Notes under the pieces: generated by a model
Database searches by the model: none
What the model was told of the DNA's origin: nothing
The model's input: only the letters and a program-made list of their open reading frames with translations
Made by a program: the position numbers and the translations under genes
Shown: one piece after another, positions 4,842-6,469 of the stretch
Position numbering within the stretch: position 1 is the first letter of the stretch
How the letters are laid out: every line of letters starts with the position of its first letter
Source of the DNA: an uncultured Selenomonadaceae bacterium
GTDB lineage: Bacteria; Bacillota; Negativicutes; Selenomonadales; Selenomonadaceae
Direction: 5' to 3'
DNA length: 6,469 bases
Assembly (NCBI GenBank): GCA_905236145.1
Contig: CAJOOE010000213.1
Span: 1 to 6,469, forward strand

Positions 4842-6469
4842 TTATATTCTTTGTACGCCGATTGAAATTTTTTCGCCGTTAATATCCTTTTCCTGCGAAT
4901 TTTCACAGGTCGAATCAAAAATAATTTCATCGGCAAGAGTGACAGATTTAATTTCGTCGGAATTTTTCCGGACAATTTCTTCAACCTTTGAATTGCCTGT
5001 CGCGAAAATTTTTATTCTGTCCGTGACTTCAAAATCACTTTCCCGCCGCATGGCCTGAACTTTGCTGATAATTTCGCGGACAAAACCTTCTTCGACAAGT
5101 TCCGGAGTGAGGACGGTGGAAAGTGCGATCGAAATTTCCCGGTCACTTTGGCAGTTGTAATCTTCACTTTGATTTATTGTAATTTCAATATCTTCCGGAA
5201 TCAAAGTAACTTCGCCGCCGGAAAGTTGCAATTTCAATTCGCCGGTTTTATCCAATTCGTTTTTGGCTTTCGCACCGTCAAGTTTTTCAAGAGCGGATTT
5301 TACTTCGCTCATTTGCTTGCCGACTTTTTTGCCCAAAACTCTGAATTGCGGCTTAATCTCATATTTTACAAACTCTTCCATATTTTCGCGGAACTCGACG
5401 CTCTTTACATTCAATTCATCTTCGATAATTTCGACAAAATTTTCCGGCAAAGAATTTTCGGCCTTGACAAACATTTTTCCGACCGGCTGACGATTTTTGA
5501 TATTTGCCGCATTTCTCGCCGCACGTCCCAAGACGACAATTTTTAAAACCGCGTCCATATTTTTCTCAAGTTCGGAGTCAATCATATTTTCGTCGGCTTG
5601 CGGGAAGTCGCAGAGGTGAACGCTTTCCGGTGCGTTTTTGTCGATACTGCAGACAAGGTTGCGGTAAATGTTTTCCGTGATGAAGGGAATCATCGGAGCG
5701 GCGGCTTTTGCCAAATTTACCAGTGCGGTATAAAGTGTCATGTAAGCGTTGATTTTATCCCGCTCCATACCCTTCGCCCAAAATCTTGAACGGCTTCTGC
5801 GGACGTACCAATTTGAAAGTTCATCGACAAAATCCTGCAAAGCCCTTGCCGTTTCCGGGACTTTATAATTTGCGAGGCAATCGTCAACTGTTTTAATCAT
5901 CGTGTTCATACGCGACAAACACCACTTGTCCGCGACCGGAAGTTTGTCGTATTCGATTTTATGTTTCGTCGCGTCGAAATTGTCGATATTTGCATAAAGG
6001 ACGAAGAAGGCGTAAGTATTCCACAGCGTCCCCAAGAATTTTCTCTGACCTTCCGTGACGGCTCCGGAGTGAAAGCGATTCGGCAGCCAGGGAGCGGAAT
6101 TTTCATAGAAATACCAACGAATTGCGTCCGCACCGTGTTCCTTCAAAGTGTCCATCGGAGCGACCGCGTTGCCCTTCGACTTCGACATTTTCTGCCCGTC
6201 TTTATCCAGGACAAGACCCAAGACAATACAATTTTTGAAAGCGGTATCGTCAAAAAGCAAAGTGGAAATTGCCATAAGCGAATAGAACCAGCCGCGAGTT
6301 TGATCCACAGCCTCACTTATGAAGTCCGCCGGAAAATGATTTTCAAAAATTTCCTTGTTCTCAAAAGGATAGTGCCATTGAGCAAAAGGCATTGCCCCGC
6401 TGTCAAACCAGCAATCTATGACTTCCGGGACTCTGTGCATTTCGCCGCCGCATTTTTCGCACTTGAAAG
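4842..6469 (-). CDS. ileS: Isoleucyl-tRNA synthetase, C-terminal half, type 2 architecture, 5'-truncated by the window
   Basis: IleRS charges tRNA-Ile with isoleucine in the cytoplasm. About 540 residues of a protein usually over 1000 long are visible. The frame is open to the right edge, so the start is outside, and the internal ATG at 6440 is not a start. From the edge inward there is CEKCGG, a zinc-knuckle pair next to HRVPEVIDCWFDSG, then DQTRGWFYS, and the class I signature KMSKS at 6177-6191 within GQKMSKSKGN. Next comes the anticodon-binding helical domain with LSNWYVRRSRSRFW, and last a C-terminal domain with LTPELVEEGFVREI and DRIKIF. The C-terminal zinc finger of the E. coli-type IleRS1 is absent and the tail is that of the eukaryote-like IleRS2. 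Type 2 enzymes are generally less sensitive to mupirocin (family knowledge). The C-terminal part is AT-rich and less conserved, as is usual. A 302-base non-coding region with a terminator follows the stop codon. Confidence 0.96.
   Translation of the reverse strand, partial: FKCEKCGGEMHRVPEVIDCWFDSGAMPFAQWHYPFENKEIFENHFPADFISEAVDQTRGWFYSLMAISTLLFDDTAFKNCIVLGLVLDKDGQKMSKSKGNAVAPMDTLKEHGADAIRWYFYENSAPWLPNRFHSGAVTEGQRKFLGTLWNTYAFFVLYANIDNFDATKHKIEYDKLPVADKWCLSRMNTMIKTVDDCLANYKVPETARALQDFVDELSNWYVRRSRSRFWAKGMERDKINAYMTLYTALVNLAKAAAPMIPFITENIYRNLVCSIDKNAPESVHLCDFPQADENMIDSELEKNMDAVLKIVVLGRAARNAANIKNRQPVGKMFVKAENSLPENFVEIIEDELNVKSVEFRENMEEFVKYEIKPQFRVLGKKVGKQMSEVKSALEKLDGAKAKNELDKTGELKLQLSGGEVTLIPEDIEITINQSEDYNCQSDREISIALSTVLTPELVEEGFVREIISKVQAMRRESDFEVTDRIKIFATGNSKVEEIVRKNSDEIKSVTLADEIIFDSTCENSQEKDINGEKISIGVQRI

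Noticed and set aside
4613..4882. Open frame of 89 codons on the plus strand across the non-coding gap
   Set aside because: It begins with no ribosome binding site, overlaps the end of ileS in antisense, and contains the SVRESNPP-like string that typically arises from translating a T-arm sequence on the opposite strand.
4697..4984. Open frame of 95 codons on the minus strand overlapping the ileS 3' end in another frame
   Set aside because: It overlaps a secure gene on the same strand, has no ribosome binding site, and its end is a translation of the bulged hairpin and T-arm-like region.
5148..5546. Open frame of 132 codons on the plus strand opposite ileS
   Set aside because: It is antisense to a secure gene, rich in Phe and Ile from AAA/TTT codons on the other strand, and has no ribosome binding site.
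1..6469. CRISPR array, insertion sequence or prophage
   Set aside because: No regularly spaced repeats, transposase-like protein, terminal inverted repeats or phage structural genes are visible.

Overview
The window looks like ordinary chromosome from a Bacillota-type (Firmicutes) bacterium. The evidence is a B. subtilis-like elongation factor P with lysine at residue 32, strong AGGAGG-type ribosome binding sites, and an isoleucyl-tRNA synthetase of the type 2 architecture. A Negativicutes or Clostridia source would fit, but this is an impression from protein sequence and I cannot test it here. Conserved genes are moderately GC-rich. The large uncharacterised gene and the C-terminal half of ileS are clearly AT-richer.

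Layout, left to right. Bases 1-1023 (+) hold the 3' two thirds of a YifB/ComM-family AAA+ ATPase gene, cut by the window edge. It converges on efp (1020-1577, -), and the two stop codons share the palindrome TTAA. A 118-base gap with a weak AT-only inverted repeat separates efp from a beta-hydroxyacid dehydrogenase of the 3-hydroxyisobutyrate dehydrogenase/tartronate semialdehyde reductase family (1696-2574, -). Fifteen bases upstream lies the stop codon of a 649-residue protein of unknown function (2590-4539, -). That protein has a helical N-terminal half and a C-terminal segment reminiscent of the TerD beta-sandwich. Bases 4540-4841 are non-coding. The last gene is the 3' half of ileS (4842 to the right edge, -).

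The most interesting part is the 302-base gap upstream of the 649-residue gene. Read on the minus strand it shows a 10-bp bulged hairpin, a hairpin that matches a tRNA T-arm exactly in its stem-loop consensus, two more short hairpins, and a strong intrinsic-terminator hairpin with a U tract that ends one base before the ribosome binding site region. Two of the stems contain G.U pairs on the minus strand that would be A.C mismatches on the plus strand, so the RNA is probably made from the minus strand. This arrangement fits either a leader attenuator controlling the unknown gene and the dehydrogenase, or a small structured RNA (possibly tRNA-mimicking) followed by its terminator. No complete tRNA cloverleaf could be built.

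The unknown gene and the dehydrogenase are very probably co-transcribed and translationally coupled, because the ribosome binding site of the second overlaps the stop codon of the first. efp may be read from the same transcript or from its own promoter. No convincing promoter was found for it.
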